A program made the translations under genes and the position numbers. From Oceanobacillus indicireducens (GTDB lineage Bacteria; Bacillota; Bacilli; Bacillales; Amphibacillaceae), in contig NZ_BMOS01000001.1 in assembly GCF_014647195.1 (NCBI RefSeq), positions 14,350 through 78,349 of the forward strand: a DNA stretch of 64,000 nt. The letters are read 5' to 3'. The notes below the pieces were generated by a model. That model was not told the DNA's origin and ran no database searches. It saw nothing but the letters and a program-made list of their open reading frames with translations. Positions 62,437-64,000 of the stretch are shown piece after piece. The first letter of the stretch is position 1. Every line of letters starts with the position of its first letter.

Positions 62437-62877
62437 CTTTCATTCAGCGTAAGTGTGTGCAACTTACTTCTGGGGGTCCGCAGTCCAGACACCTCTCGCT
62501 TTCCGCAGGCGGCTGGTGAGCCTCCTCGTACGCTTTGCGTACTGCGGGGTCTCACCTATGCCTATCCTCCTGCAGGAGTCTCGAGGTGTCTGGACTGCTC
62601 CGAGGGGAAAAGCCAAATTTGGAACACTATTTATTAATTTAGGAATAGAACTCTCATCATGATGGGAAAATTTCCAATAATAATAACGCTCTCTACCAGT
62701 TCAGTTGCCCGGTGGACGGTGACTCCTGCGGGAATAGCACGAGTCTGGAGACCCCGCAGGGCGGTAGCCCGAGGAGGCTCCAGCTGTGCCCGCGGAAAGC
62801 ATCCGTCCACCGGGCAACTGAACGGCGATTAGAGATCTAGCCAAGAGAACATGCTAAACGTTTACGCTGAATGAAAG
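62437..62877. repeat. Composite palindromic repeat, copy 5 (441 bp)
   Basis: Same length and orientation as copy 3. Ends CTTTCATTCAGCGTAAGTG (62437-62455) and CGTTTACGCTGAATGAAAG (62859-62877). Module B has arms GCAGTCCAGACACCTC / GAGGTGTCTGGACTGC and apical stem GTACGC-TTT-GCGTAC (62528-62542). Module A has perfect arms GTTCAGTTGCCCGGTGGACG and CGTCCACCGGGCAACTGAAC with apical stem GGGC-GGTA-GCCC (62759-62770). About 200 bp without a visible gene follow before nifZ. Confidence 0.93.
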
Positions 62878-63081
62878 TGATTAATTGCTATAAGCGTTAT
62901 GGACTGTGGGTTTTCTAAAATTCGTAACGGTATATTCCGATTGTGGATTGGGGAGGGTTTCTTTGAATTATCAAGCAAAGGGCTTGTTTTTTAAGACTGA
63001 ATGCAGTAAGATTCTTAAGGAATTATTTGGCGTAAATCTAAATCAATATAGAATAAATAATAAGGAAGGGAGGAGTTTTTG

Positions 63082-64000
63082 ATGATTTATTTGGATAATA
63101 GCGCGACAACAATCCCAGATCCCTCCGTTGTCGAAAGCTACCAAAAAGCATCAGAGAAATTTTTTGCAAATCCATCATCAGTCCATCAACTCGGAGGTGC
63201 AACAGAAAAACTTCTACAGACAGCAAAACAGCAAGCAGCATCATTCCTGCAAGTTGATGCAAATGAGATTATTTTCACATCAGGTGGAACGGAGGGGAAT
63301 AATATTGCGATTAAAGGCATTGCCTTAGAACATCAAAATCGCGGAAAACATATTATCACTACAGCGGTCGAACACCCATCTGTTGACGAGGCTTGTCAAA
63401 GTCTTGAAACCCTAGGTTTTGAAGTAACGGTTCTCCCAGTGGATGAGAAAGGGCTGGTCGACGTAAGAGATGTGAAAGAAGCGATTCGAGAGGATACGAT
63501 TCTTGTAAGTATTATGCATGTGAATAATGAACTCGGTACCATCCAACCGATTGAGAAAATAGGAAAATTATTAAGCAATTATCCTAAATTATATTTCCAT
63601 GTCGATGCGGTTCAAAGTCTTGGGAAAGTTCCGCTCGATATTCAGAAAGCCCAAATTGACCTTTGCAGTTTTTCCGGGCATAAAATCCACGGTCTAAAAG
63701 GGACGGGGATCCTATTTGTAAGGAAGCAAGTCTCGCTTTTCCCGCTTTTCCATGGAGGAGGACAAGAGAACGGCCTTCGCTCCGGAACCGAGAACGTCGC
63801 TGGGGGTGTATCGATGGTTCGAGCATTACGCTTGATAAAGGAAAAGCAGCAAAATCAAACGAACCATCTACAAGCGATGCATGACTATTTATGGAATGAG
63901 CTAGAAAGTATAGAGGGTGTCCAGATCAATAGTCCTCATAACGGAGCGCCACATATTCTTAACCTGTCCGTACCGGGGATTAAACCGGAAGTGATTATTC
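63082..64000 (+). CDS. nifZ: Cysteine desulfurase, NifS/IscS family (partial)
   Basis: The first 306 codons of a PLP-dependent cysteine desulfurase; it runs off the window. MIYLDNSATTIPDPSVVESY is the family start, EHPSVDEACQSL holds the conserved His, HVDAVQSLGKVPLD the PLP-ring Asp region, and SFSGHKIHGLKGTG the PLP lysine. Position after ezrA matches B. subtilis NifZ (YtbJ), which gives sulfur to ThiI for 4-thiouridine in tRNA; thiI would be expected next. GGGAGGAG precedes ATG 63082. Confidence 0.92.
   Translation, partial: MIYLDNSATTIPDPSVVESYQKASEKFFANPSSVHQLGGATEKLLQTAKQQAASFLQVDANEIIFTSGGTEGNNIAIKGIALEHQNRGKHIITTAVEHPSVDEACQSLETLGFEVTVLPVDEKGLVDVRDVKEAIREDTILVSIMHVNNELGTIQPIEKIGKLLSNYPKLYFHVDAVQSLGKVPLDIQKAQIDLCSFSGHKIHGLKGTGILFVRKQVSLFPLFHGGGQENGLRSGTENVAGGVSMVRALRLIKEKQQNQTNHLQAMHDYLWNELESIEGVQINSPHNGAPHILNLSVPGIKPEVII

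Noticed and set aside
1-62877. CRISPR array
   Set aside because: The repeats are long palindromes tens of kilobases apart, without regular short spacers or cas genes.

Overview
The window is chromosomal DNA from a low-GC Gram-positive endospore former of the Bacillaceae. The gene content and much of the order follow the Bacillus subtilis yut/yum/yui, ytn-yto-ytp, ytx-aroA-ccpA-motPS, acuABC-tyrS and rpsD-refZ-ezrA-nifZ neighbourhoods. Sodium-coupled functions (PutP, a second SSS symporter, MotP/MotS) and many acidic proteins point to a salt- or alkali-tolerant group such as Oceanobacillus, Virgibacillus or Lentibacillus. That placement is an inference.

Layout. 1-8 kb: DUF86 protein, SufR-like regulator, YutG, spore-coat protein YutH, an Fe-S and thiol cluster (Nfu-type scaffold, YuzD, HesB/IscA carrier, Crp/Fnr regulator), ferredoxin-NADP reductase YumC, type II NADH dehydrogenase YumB, YuiB. 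8-11 kb: proline use (proline dehydrogenase and PutP) with a good CcpA cre site. 11-22 kb: YbaK deacylase, SSS symporter with DUF3311 partner, lipoprotein, YtnP lactonase, YtzB, S66 peptidase, YtoP, DUF84, YtoQ, YtpP, YtpQ, YtpR. 22-29 kb: SftA, nicotinate phosphoribosyltransferase, MurC, YtxG, YtxH. 29-44 kb: long FtsA-like protein, AroA(G), CcpA, MotP/MotS, a divergent MurE paralogue, AcuABC, a class A PBP, and TyrS under a T-box. 57.9-64 kb: S4 with a structured leader, free-methionine-sulfoxide reductase, RefZ, EzrA, and a NifZ-type cysteine desulfurase running off the window.

Between tyrS and rpsD, which are neighbours in B. subtilis, lie about 13 kb of accessory DNA (44.7-57.9 kb). It holds a mannose-family PTS operon (DUF956, EIIAB, EIIC, EIID) with a YhhX-like Gfo/Idh oxidoreductase. 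Divergent from it are a DeoR regulator and a NagB-like deaminase with a changed catalytic motif; a second Gfo/Idh gene lies beyond. After that come decayed genes, a YtkA-type lipoprotein, a MaoC-fold protein, a YfiT/DinB protein and a PemK/MazF-like toxin-antitoxin pair with a broken second toxin copy and excisionase-like debris.

The most striking non-coding feature is a family of long palindromic elements (start of window, 11.05-11.60, 22.19-22.63, 46.48-46.78, 62.44-62.88 kb). They share a core but carry exchangeable outer arms, covarying apical stems and an inserted cassette of about 60 nt. A second family of two-hairpin repeats (13.93 and 29.13 kb) and several minor repeats fill other gaps. 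No rRNA, tRNA, CRISPR array or intact insertion sequence was seen.
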